From Enoplolaimus lenunculus (Eukaryota > Nematoda > Enoplea > Enoplida > Thoracostomopsidae): a stretch of DNA of 64,000 nt. Both the position numbers and the translations under genes were made by a program. Where the stretch lies: assembly GCA_030248215.1 (NCBI GenBank), contig JASANG010000117.1, forward strand, positions 1 to 64,000. The letters run 5' to 3'. Below the pieces are notes generated by a model that was not told the origin of the DNA, searched no databases, and saw only the letters and a program-made list of their open reading frames with translations. Of the stretch, positions 35,448-45,600 are shown in pieces; position 1 is the stretch's first letter, and every line of letters begins with the position of its first letter.

Positions 35448-35729
35448 TTATTTCCCATATCCACGACTGCTCTGCTTAAAGCGACGCTTGCCAAACAGCG
35501 GCCTTCCGTAAGAATGAAATTCTGGCGAAGAATATGCGTAATTAGTGTCTTGCCCACGATCATAATTGCGTTTTCCCATAAAATTTCTAAATTTCGACAT
35601 CATTCCATACCGCGACGAATATTTGTCGTTGTCATTTATATCCACATTGTCTGTGTGATCTCCAGACGCCTGTTGAACTACTGCAAGCAATAGGCACGAA
35701 GCAACAAACACTGCAGCGATTATATTCAT
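35448..35729 (-). CDS. Amidated neuropeptide precursor, 93 aa
   Basis: A single-exon frame starts at ATG 35729 with a classic signal peptide (residues 1-23, ending QQASG). The body has two GKR amidation and cleavage sites and a terminal GK. Predicted products after dibasic processing are a peptide ending KFRNFM-amide (residues up to about 52, possibly starting YGMMSK), a longer one ending YGRPLF-amide (NYDRGQ...), and a C-terminal peptide ending SSRGY-amide. The three ends differ, unlike typical multi-copy FMRFamide precursors. Such peptides would be cut by prohormone convertase, amidated and released from neurons or endocrine cells. The stop codon overlaps a poly(A) hexamer (AAATAAAATAA). 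I cannot place it in a named family. Upstream lies a hairpin and a duplicated block (35770-36490). Confidence 0.8.
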   Translation of the reverse strand: MNIIAAVFVASCLLLAVVQQASGDHTDNVDINDNDKYSSRYGMMSKFRNFMGKRNYDRGQDTNYAYSSPEFHSYGRPLFGKRRFKQSSRGYGK

Positions 35730-35769
35730 AATTTTAAGTGAATAATTAACGTTGTTTAGTCAATTGTGT

Positions 35770-35963
35770 AAGGTCTAAAATGGCGCAAATATGGTGCAAT
35801 GATGATCAATGTTTAGTTTAAAATCTTCAAACACTTTTCCGATTTTTCCGCTTTTTTCGAATTCGTGGAACAAAGAAAAAAGCGGAAAAACCGGAAAAGT
35901 GTTCGAAGATTTTAAACTAAACATTGATCATCATTGCACCATATTTAAGCCATTTTAGACCTT
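35770..35963. repeat. Hairpin with ~89-bp arms upstream of the neuropeptide gene
   Basis: The arms 35770-35858 and 35875-35963 are reverse complements with only about five mismatches, around a 16-bp loop (GAATTCGTGGAACAAA). Landmarks are AAGGTCTAAAATGGC, GTGCAATGATGATCAATG and CCGCTTTTTTC with their mirror images. The left end is 41 bp from the neuropeptide start codon. It could be a MITE, a foldback element or a small-RNA precursor. Confidence 0.92.
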
Positions 35964-36495
35964 AGGTTTTTACAAATAAATTCATTTTAGCAACTAAAAT
36001 TTGCGTAACAGCGAATATATTTTAAATTTGTTGTTTTGCTTGAGTTAACATCCCCGGCTGTTTAACACATCAGTTTTTGAACCAACTTCTGATTAAATTT
36101 TTGTAACTGAAATTTACAAATTCTGTTGCCACTGTTAGACATCTCAAAATGGCTTAAATATAGTGCAATGATGATCAATGTTTAGTGTAAAATCTTCACA
36201 AAGCATGAGAGAGTCAGAACTGAACAACGGAAAGAAATATCAGAAAAACTCTTTTCGGATTTTCCCGCATTTTCCGAACTCGTGGAACAAAGAAAAAAGC
36301 GGAAAAACTTTTGATGTACAAATAAATTCGTTTTAGCAACTAAAATTTGCGTAACAGCGAATATATCTTAAATGTGTTGTTTTGCTTGAGTTAACTCCCC
36401 CAGCTGTTTATTAACACGTCAGTTTTTGAACCAACTTCTGAATAAATTTTTGTAACAGTGAAATTTAAATATTCTGTTGCCATTTTTAGACATCT
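35964..36495 (+). repeat. ~350-bp tandem duplicate of the hairpin-flanking block
   Basis: TACAAATAAATTC at 35971 recurs at 36317, and TTAGACATCTCAA at 36136 recurs at 36487. The sequence between is collinear (offset 346-351). The second unit keeps one hairpin arm (ATGGCTTAAATATAGTGC... from about 36149) but its other arm is replaced or truncated, so only the proximal unit folds fully. Confidence 0.85.
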
Positions 36496-36822
36496 CAAGA
36501 ACTTGGTTGCTCACAGACAGCTGCCGAACATTTAAAGAATGGTGATAACAGGCAGGTATTTCTGCCCACATTATTTTATTGTTAGTACTTTTTGTGACAA
36601 ATCCAAACTTTCATCAACTGCTAAAATAGTAAAGTTTTAAGGCGTAGGAAAAGATTTCTAGAAGCAGACATTAAACAGACTCCCAAGTGACAAAAATGAT
36701 AATTTTATATGCAGTCTGCCTGAAAATGCTTAATATAAGAACCAAAGATCCAGAAACTTGGTTTGCTAACTGTAAAAAAGAAATATAAAAACTATAAGGT
36801 AGCAGTCATCAGAATGGTAAGT

Positions 36823-37223
36823 TTATAACTCTACCTTTACCACCGCGTTTTTATTTTTGCCCGCTGAACTTTTTCCAGTGTGTATATGTACTATTTCATC
36901 TTTCACCGATAAGATCCCGTTTCTATTAGGAATTTAGACTGCAAACTCATGGATGGAAGGCGTTAATAATTCGACCCTCGAACTCGATCTGGTTCTTCGG
37001 TCTTTTGAAGTTTGTGTACGAGCATACCTGTAACAAATTTTAAACACTGGCAGCAGAGGCAATAGCTCACGTGTCCACTTTTTGATAAAAAATTGCAACA
37101 TGTCCCGCCTCCGCTTTTTACAATGTCAATTTTTCGAAATGAAAGCGGAATCCACTCAGGCGCGTATCTGCGAAAGCATTTTATACAATTTCTTTGAGCT
37201 TCGCTCACAAGACTTTTTTTCAT
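36823..37223 (-). CDS. Small cysteine-rich protein, two exons, 78 aa, unidentified
   Basis: Exon 1 runs from ATG 37223 to a donor at 37028 (ACAG|GTATGC). Exon 2 (36863-36823) follows acceptor GTTCAG|CGGG and ends at TAA, phase 1 to phase 1. The protein starts MKKSLVSEAQRNCIKC and has CxxC, then CC about 27 residues later, then a CxCCxC cluster (YCLCCQC), a spacing suited to zinc or iron-sulphur binding. No signal peptide is seen. The family was not recognised. Exon 2 encodes only a basic tail (GKNKNAVVKVEL), so its assignment is less certain than exon 1. Region 36500-36822 downstream holds nothing I can support. Confidence 0.45.
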
Positions 37224-38035
37224 AACTAGCGTTTATGTCCTGAGTTTAGTACTGCTTAGTTATCAATTTTAGTTTCAAGTTAAGCTAATCTGTTATCCTA
37301 GTTTCTAAATTCTGCGCTCGTTTTTAGCGGCGGAGCTATAGAAGCAAAGACGGAATTGTAATTCCACTTTTAGGCAAAAGAGGATTTTGTGTTGCCTAAA
37401 AATTTTGGCTAGCATTGCGCTCAACGCTCGTGAAGTATTTTCGCTGTTCTACTTGCGCTTTGACACTTGGCTTCTGTGAAATGTGCGTTAAACTTTTCGT
37501 GTGCCAACTTTGTAGGTCAGGTTACCTGTCTGAATCCGACGCGAAATCCGATAATTTTCCGTTTTCGGATTGGAATACTCATTATTATGCAAGAATTGTA
37601 GCACTATTATAGGGACTTGCTCTCAAATTGCTAATATGTGTATATTTTTTAGAAATTCCTTAAGCAAAGTTGTACCTCTGGGGCAGATTATTCATTTTGC
37701 TCACTCACTTCTATAATGCCACGGCCGCTGCAAACTTGCTCGCGCAATGTTACTTTCAGGGCCGTAACTCCAGGTTAATTATGTTCTTAAGCCTCACAGT
37801 CTAAGCATAAACAAAAAATAGTTTAAACGCTAATCCTACTCTAATGCAGTCGTGTGACAAACGGAAGGCCACTAAAAGTAGCATCGGATACTTGTTTCAT
37901 AAACGAGCCATAAATCCAATGGGTTTTGCCAATTTACAAGAAACATTATTTCACTGAGATCAGTTTAACACGAATAACAGGAAAATAAGTTAAACGACCC
38001 GAGCCGTGGGCGTAATAACCCAGGGTGGTGCAACA

Positions 38036-38582
38036 TCATATATCAAACTTTATTGTAAACGAGACCGTAGTTCGAATATCATTTCTAGAGGACATAGCTT
38101 CATGTAAAAACTTTTCTGCTATAAACGAGCTAATGAACAAGATAGAATTTTGACCTTCAAAATCAAGGTTATTCTTGTAAGCCGTGCTGTAAATGTTTTC
38201 TTTCTTGTCTATCCAAGCGTTTCTGAGTGAAATATATCTCCCTTTGAATTCGGGCGTGGTTGAACACCCGGAATCCCACACGATAAACTTCGTTAAAATG
38301 GTAAGGTCAAAACTATTTGAAAATATTAAATTAGACTTAAAAATGGTGATATTTTGAAACTTTTGCTTTATAACCTTTGCGAAAGATATACGCTAGCAAG
38401 CTGTTTCGCATAAAATGTCGGTGCTGCCGAACATCCCTAATTGTAATGTCTTTATAAGGCGACCAGCGCCTGCAGTTATCGATAGCGCTGTTGGTGAAAA
38501 GATTTTTCTTAGCTTTTAATGTGCGATCACAGATTAAAAAGTACAAAATCCAAAACAATTTCAAAATTCTGTTAAACTTCAA
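38036..38582 (-). CDS. Possible two-exon secreted protein, unidentified
   Basis: Two consecutive minus-strand open frames are separated by about 55 bp. The upstream one (to about 38337) begins after AACAG with a hydrophobic segment (ILKLFWILYFLIC) and continues RRWSPYKDITIRDVRQHRHF. The downstream one (38281-38036) contains WDSGCSTTPEFKGRYISLRN and ends VSFTIKFDI. Amino-acid composition looks protein-like, but the initiating Met and the splice sites between them (AAAA|GTTTCA, ACGAAG|TTT) are weak. It is unrecognised and may be two exons of one secreted protein or chance frames. Confidence 0.3.
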
Positions 38583-39964
38583 AATCGTATTATAAAGTCA
38601 ATAGCTGGGCTTAAAATTGTTAGTGAGAGCCAAAATAATTCTTGAAAAACGCTATTTGTCAAACATCTTATTAATATGGCTACTTAGTTTTTGGTAAATA
38701 ATAGAAATTCTATGGTTTAAGCGTTCAATACGGGCAAATCAAGACCGGCGTGCAAGTGCGTATTAGTAGTCACAGCGGGGTGGGAGGAAGGGTTCAGAGA
38801 TCAAAACCCTTCTGAGACTTTTGCAAGGAGTTTTAATTACTTTTCTAGATGATAACACTAAAAAACATTACCCATTTAAATTTTGCATAGCACGTGATAC
38901 TCGTTTCATAAATCTGAATATGGCCTTGTCGGAGTGCACAGTAACAAAACATTTCAGACGTTGAAATCTAAGGAAGGTAAATCAAAAGGCACCAGGATGT
39001 AAACAGATAGTAAATATAAAGAAAACGGAAAGGGAAGTGGTCGAGTGAAATGGAAAACAGATATTGAAATATCAAAGTTTCAAAAATGTTTTATTATTCT
39101 GCCAACACTATTGAGACGTGGGAATCGGGCTTTCTAAAATTTTAAGAAAAGGAGGATGCGCCGAAATTTTTAAGATTTTGGATGAATTTCGTAATTTTTA
39201 TTTCATATCGAACACTCACAGCATATCTGTAATGAAATATTACGAGACATGTGGGACTTACCTACAAGTAATTTTGAGAATACAAATAACAGGATCTCCA
39301 ATATTTCTATAACGGGATTGCAAACCGAGACTGATTTTCGTCCGAAAAGGAAACCGATATCTCGGTACATCTAATAGACACTAGGCGATAGAAAGGGGGG
39401 CTTGAATGGTGGTTCTGCCGCCGACAGAAAATGTCGTGACAAAATGGTAAGTTTTCTGTCAAATTTTGTCACGTATTGATGAGTTATAGAGCAGTTTTCA
39501 AGGGAGATTTTTGGTTAGGATTACGCTTGAGATTAGAAATATGCTTATACACTGCTACATCCCTTATCTGTACATTGCCCAATCTATATATTAGAGCTGT
39601 AACGCCCCACATACGAGTTTTGGGCAACTTTCCAGTATTACTTCGTTTACAACAATTTCATCGGAAATACATGTGATTGTTGAATGAAAAGAAAATTTGC
39701 ATGGAAATTTTTGTGCATTCGCTAAGGTTTGCCCATTGCGCAAATCTGGCAGACTATTATTATTTATTTCACTTTCTTTAAAATTACAAACATCAATTTC
39801 GTGTACGATTTATATTTTATATTCAAAAACGATATGTTTGCGCAACAAACGAATCAGTGGCACATTCTGAACGCAATTATAGTAACGGAAAACTAAAACT
39901 TAGATTTGATCCATGTAGGTTTTAAGGGCCAATGTAAAGAACATGGGCGGAACAGTATTATAAG

Positions 39965-40085
39965 CACTTTCTTAAGCCTAAGCCTAAGTGAAACAATGAG
40001 CATATTCCTAAGCCTAAGCATAAGCCTAAGCCTAACCTAAGCCAAGCAAAAAATTAGACTAAAGCTTAAGCTTACTTCTACAGCA
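39965..40085 (+). repeat. CCTAAG telomere-like hexamer array
   Basis: Runs such as TTAAGCCTAAGCCTAAG and CATAAGCCTAAGCCTAACC, followed by diverged units ending CTTAAGC. Same family as the arrays at 8570 and 51765. Confidence 0.8.
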
Positions 40086-41409
40086 GTCCCACAGAAAAAC
40101 GTTCCGGCCCTGATCTTTACATGGGCCGGTTTAAGCATGGTTTAGGTACCTAAGATTCTTGGATTCGCCAGGTGCCAGTTTTGAGATCTACAATTCCAAG
40201 AGTTCGCAAGTTTGAAAATGTATCGCTTACTGGTGATAGGTGTTGTACGCATTTGAGGACACGGGCACTGCACTAAGCTTAGCTTCACCCTCTCGTAAAC
40301 TTATAAATGTTGTTCTCTTGTTCTATACAAGTGTCATCACTTTTTACTTTACAGATTTCACAAGTGGCTGAACGTACGGCTTTTAACGTCCTATCAACTT
40401 TTGCCCTCGAACATATTTTACTGAATATCTTATGTCACACAAAACTGAATATATACAACAAGCATCAAAGCAAAAACAATGCAATTCTTTACTAAAAATC
40501 TATTATTTGTTATCTACTGCTTACGACGCAGAAACGAGCCTGGATATACAGGAAGGGCAGGTAGGCTATCCACCTTTGAAAAATTGGTGCCTTCTTTAGT
40601 AAACTTGGAGCCGTCCTGTGTTGTAAAATGAACCGCATGTCTGTCCAAAAATAGTTTTCCTCATTCCTTCGCATGAGAGCTTGGCTACGGGCTTATGCAG
40701 CAATTTTTAAACTGCCACAGAGACTGGAAATCATACACTGCAAAAAATGGTGAGTCAAACTAGCGTTCTATAGAACTCTTCCTGCGAGGCAAATTAAATT
40801 TAAGTGTTTTACAAGGTCAAATTTAACTCAGTCAAGCGATTTAAGTTTGAAGTGCGAGTCAGCGTGACTCCGATAGATATATACGATCCGAAACTCAAAT
40901 GGTCTTAGAAAGCATCGGTTATTTATTTGAGTATAAACGTGACTGCTCTATGAAAAAAAAAATCTGCATGAAAATTTTGAGCATTCGCTAACTTTTGTGC
41001 AATGCGCAAAACCGGCTGACCAGTAAATTTTTACTTCTGACAATAAAACTTTTTCATTTAGTTTTGAATCATATTTAATTCTGAAACGAGCCATATTTGA
41101 CTCCCGCAAAACCAGCAAGTTCGTGTAGTCCCACAGAGCCTTAAAACATACCATACCTTGCACTGTATTCTTAAATGAATTTTTAGTAACTGCGTTAATT
41201 CTAGTATGATAGCGTCCGGATAAAAGCTGCGCTGTCATATTATGAATATTTCACAAAATCAATAGTGCATTAAAATCAAAACAAATATTAAGTCAAAACG
41301 AATACAATTGTTATAAGAGATCAAACCTGTCAATAACAGTCTGCTTAACTAACCGTTAAAACCCGTAAATTAATAGTAGATCTTTTGGCACTCGACAAAA
41401 CAACTTAAG

Positions 41410-41690
41410 CCCTATTACGCACGTGCCAGTTTCTGCTGCGAGAACTTGTAGCTGCAAATAGCACGCAGAACTTGTACATTTTCATCAGCCAATGAGAAAG
41501 GGGCTGCAATAAATTCAGGGAACTTGCATGGTTGTTCACACATGTGAAATAAATTCCCAGATATGATTTTTAATGAATTATTTGCAGCTGTAAGTTTTTC
41601 GAACGGGATTTTGGACAACTTGCCAGTGTAATTTGCAGCTGCAAGTTTTCGCAGCAAAAGCGTGCACGTGTGAATAGGACTTTACGTACA
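41410..41690. mobile_element. Palindromic GCAGCTGC element, long copy
   Basis: It opens GCCCTATTACGCACGTGCCAG and closes TGCACGTGTGAATAGGACTTT, the family ends in inverted orientation. About 280 bp with several TTGCAGCTGCAAG-like cores, so longer than the other copies. Confidence 0.65.
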
Positions 41691-42644
41691 CTCGTTACAA
41701 AAGTGGTCAGGGAGCGTTTTACCCACCACTTTTTAAAGTTTACATCTTTTATTTAAATGGAAAATCTCCAAAAAACTTCAGTAACATATTTTTCTGAAAG
41801 TTTTATGGCAGCCGCTCCAGAGGAGTAGCCAAGGGTTAGGGGATATGGGGGACCATGGCCCCCAATGGTTTTGAAAAAATTTCATTTTTGAATAAATTGA
41901 AACTATTGTCTCCTGTGCGGTGCGTTTCATTCCCCCAGACACACCAGTTGTTGGTGCTCCAAAGTACAAAACCATGCAAGGTTTACTGAAGTGACCCGTA
42001 TAAGAGAGCGTGAAATAACAGTCCGGTGTTCTTATTTTGGTCTGAATCTGCTGTAGTTCTGCTTCACAAATTAAAGTCCATGAATAGATAACATCCAAAA
42101 TTCCTAACTAGTACGTAAACGTCATAATTAGATTGCGTAAATGACTCATACACCAAATTATGTTTACTACAGAATTCGATTTTTTACTCAATGTATACGT
42201 TACCTATCCTACATTAAAGCACCATGCTCAAGTACTAAAATTATACTGCCAAGTAATATAAATTTAAATCACAGAAAATTGCTCGCATTAATAGTTAAAG
42301 GTGCATGGTGCAAGTACCATCTCGAGAGGGGAAGTAAACTTGTATTCTTCTATCTTATTCGTTTCACTGCAGTATACAGATTTTTTGCTAAAAGTTAAAA
42401 GTAAAACTAAATAATTGGAAAAATTTCAACATTGTTCGCTTCAGGAACAGTTTAAGAACGTTATGCGAAAAGTGTTTAGCTTATGCGTAAGCTGCAACGT
42501 CAATAACGAGGTTTGGTTTCAAACTTAATTTGCACCGAAAGCGCTTTTTTAAACTTGCATAATAGATTTAGCGGGTTGGTATGCCAGCCATTTTCGAACC
42601 TTCCTGGGCCAGATTTTGGATTCTTCCCCCCACACACAGTTAAG

Positions 42645-45600
42645 TCAACAACTGCTTGCAGCACTGTATTGCACAGAATTATAAGCAACTGCAGTTTCGG
42701 TTCTTCGTCGTTCTCCAAGCGCAATCGCAGGTTGTGATAACCAACATCTTATTGGCCCTACAGAACATTTTTCACATAACCCAGGTACATGAGGGGGTCG
42801 CCGCAGTTGATTCACCACCATCGGATGGTAATATTTCACTGCTGAACGAGGTAAATACCCGTTTGTATTTTGAATTTCGCGATTAAGAAATGAAGTATTA
42901 ATAGTTAAGGCAAGGTCCGGTATAGAAGTCGGGTGCCCTGATATAAGCTGACCCGCGTATGTACCAACCTGTTTGGAAGAAAATGTACGATCGTACCCCC
43001 GGGGTCCGTTGTTCGCATGCGCCACAGGTGTAGAACGGTTCAAAATTAATTGCTTACGTTGACGATGTGGATCAATTAATTCGAGATATCTGAAATAGAA
43101 AATTCAATTTTAGTAACTTTTGTTAGATTCAATATTAACATGAAACTATTTCGCCATAGGGGCTCGCTGATGCAGGATGGAGCTTATAGTCGTCTAAGCT
43201 GCCTTTAACTAAACACCCTTATCATGTATTAATTGTTTAAAGTTTTGGGCAATTGTAAATCCAGGCTTGTATCCAGAACAATATTTCAGAGAGCCCAAAT
43301 ATTGTAGAAGCTTATATTTTTATGAAAATTATACATTAACAGGTCCATACCTTTTCCACAAACACAAACGTGTTTTCACCATAAAAATTTTCAGAAGCAA
43401 CAAAGTCTTACTTTTACCATAATGCCGGTTCACAAAACTACTAACCAGTCGTAGTGGGACTACATTTATTGAGCGAAGCTCGAACGCACGTACGCAATTA
43501 AGGTAATATACAAATTAGCTATTAGCTAACTATTCAATTATCTGTTGAAACCCAATCCCCCCCCCCAAAACACTTCAGCCACTGTAATAATTATTGAAAT
43601 AATTTAAAAAGTCCTAGTTTTGTTTTGTCAATTAAGGTAATATGCAAATTAGCTATTAGCTAACTATTCAATTATCGGTTTTGGATGTTTGTAAACTATT
43701 TATTCAAATTCCTCGCATCAAAAACCCTTTAGTGCTGAAATTATATTGCTTTTAACCTTAATAATTAGTGAAATATTGTAAAAAGTCCTAATTTAGGCTT
43801 ATAAACTATGCTAATATGCAAATTATCTAACTGCTCAATTATCGGTTTTGGAGGTTTGTAAACAGTCTACGCAGATTTCTCGCACCCAAAAACCCTTTAA
43901 TGCTAAAATTAGATTGCTTCTAACTGTAATAATTAGTGAAATATTGTGGAAAGTCCTAATTTAGGCTTAATTAATTATGCAAATTAGCCTGTAGCTAATA
44001 AACGACTTAAAATTTTAAAACCCTAATGCGAGGTTAACACCCCAGGATAATTCACTTTCAAACAAAAAAAGTTTATCAAAATCGGTTCAGCCGTTCCTGA
44101 GATTCTTTTCGGACGGACAGACGGACAGATGGACGGACGGACAGACGGACATCCACTTTCGACCCCCAAGTAAACCAGTCGTAGTGGGACTACATTTATT
44201 GAGCGAAGCTCGAACACACGTAAGCAATTAAGGTAATATGCAAATTAGTTATTAGCTAACTATTCATTTATCGGTTTTGGAGGTTTGTAAGCAATTTCCT
44301 CAGATTCCTCGCACCCAAAAACCCTTCAGCCACTCTACAATGTTTGGAATAATTTAAAAAGTCCTAATTTTGTCTTGTCAATTAAGCTAATATGCAAATT
44401 AACTATTAGCTAACAAATCAATTATCGGTGTTGGAGGTTTGTAAACAATTTATTCAGATTCCTCGCACCCAAAAACCTTCAGTGAACCCTAAAAATTATT
44501 GAAATAATTTAAAAAGTCATAGTTTTGCATTGTTAATTAAGCTAATATGCAAATTAGTGATTAGCTAACTATTCAATTATCGGCTTTGGATGTTTGTAAA
44601 CTATTTATTCAAATTCCATGCACCTAAAAACCCTTTAGTGCTGAAATTATATTGCTTTTAACCTTAATAATTAGTGAAATATTGTAAAAAGTCCTAATTT
44701 AGGCATATAACCTATACTAATATGCAAATTATCTATTAGCTAACTGCTCAATCATCGGTTTTGTAGGTTTGTAAACAGTCTACGCAGATTCCTCGCACCC
44801 AAAAACCCTTTAATGCTAAAATTAGATTGCTTCCAACTGTAATAATTAGTGAAATATTGTGGAAAGTCCTAATTTAGGCTTAATTAATTATGCAAATTAG
44901 CCTGTAGCTAATAAACGGCTTAAAATTTTTAAACCTCAATGCGCGGTTAACATCCCAAGATAATTGACTTTCAAACAAAAAAAAGCAGAAATATTTAGAA
45001 CAAATTGAATTAAATAATTCAGCAAGGTTTTAGAAACTCCACTAGTAAACTTGCGCAAGCCGAATTAGTAAACAGTAATATATCCTTCCGGTATTGTAGA
45101 TATGATGATGTCAGTCAAATTTGTCGCTCACAAAACTTTCTAGTGTTTCCGAGTGACACATGTTTCAGCATTGCTACTCTCATACCTATTTTTCGTTTTG
45201 AACAAACCAAATTTAGCGCAATTCGCAAACGCCGGCGTGCGTTTTTAAAATTAGATTGAAACAAACACTGAAACGTTGTTTGAAACTTTTCGCACTCGTA
45301 GTGCTTCCATCTTTCAAAGTTTTCGAGTTTATTTCAAAAGTTCACATGTTTTTTGCCTACATAACATTGAGCTTGCGTATTGTCAAATGGTCAGTTTTAG
45401 TACATTATAGTGTACTTTTAAAAACATTCTTCGAAGTTAAAATTCGGATCCAAATTTGACAAAATCCCAATAGGTTCGAATTCGGTAAAATTGTGTGTTC
45501 GATGCCACAATTCACCGTGAAAACCCATTATTTGCTTACTTATATATTGCATGATCAAGCATATCAAGTTGATCTGCGAATACAACCCCAGTAGATGTTA

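Larger units (their letters stand above)
38600..42644. other. Intergenic stretch with repeats
   Basis: It holds a CCTAAG array (39965-40085), a partial TGGTGAGTCAAA element from 40737 and a palindromic GCAGCTGC element (41410-41690). It also holds a TAGCCAAGGG repeat fragment (41820-41870). A frame starting at ATG 41238 (-) with a donor at about 41158 (MTAQLLSGRYHTRINAVTKN) could be a lone 5' exon, but no partner exon was found. Confidence 0.45.

Noticed and set aside
41778-42098. 106-codon minus-strand frame
   Set aside because: Half of it is a TAGCCAAGGG dispersed repeat fragment, with no start or splice support.
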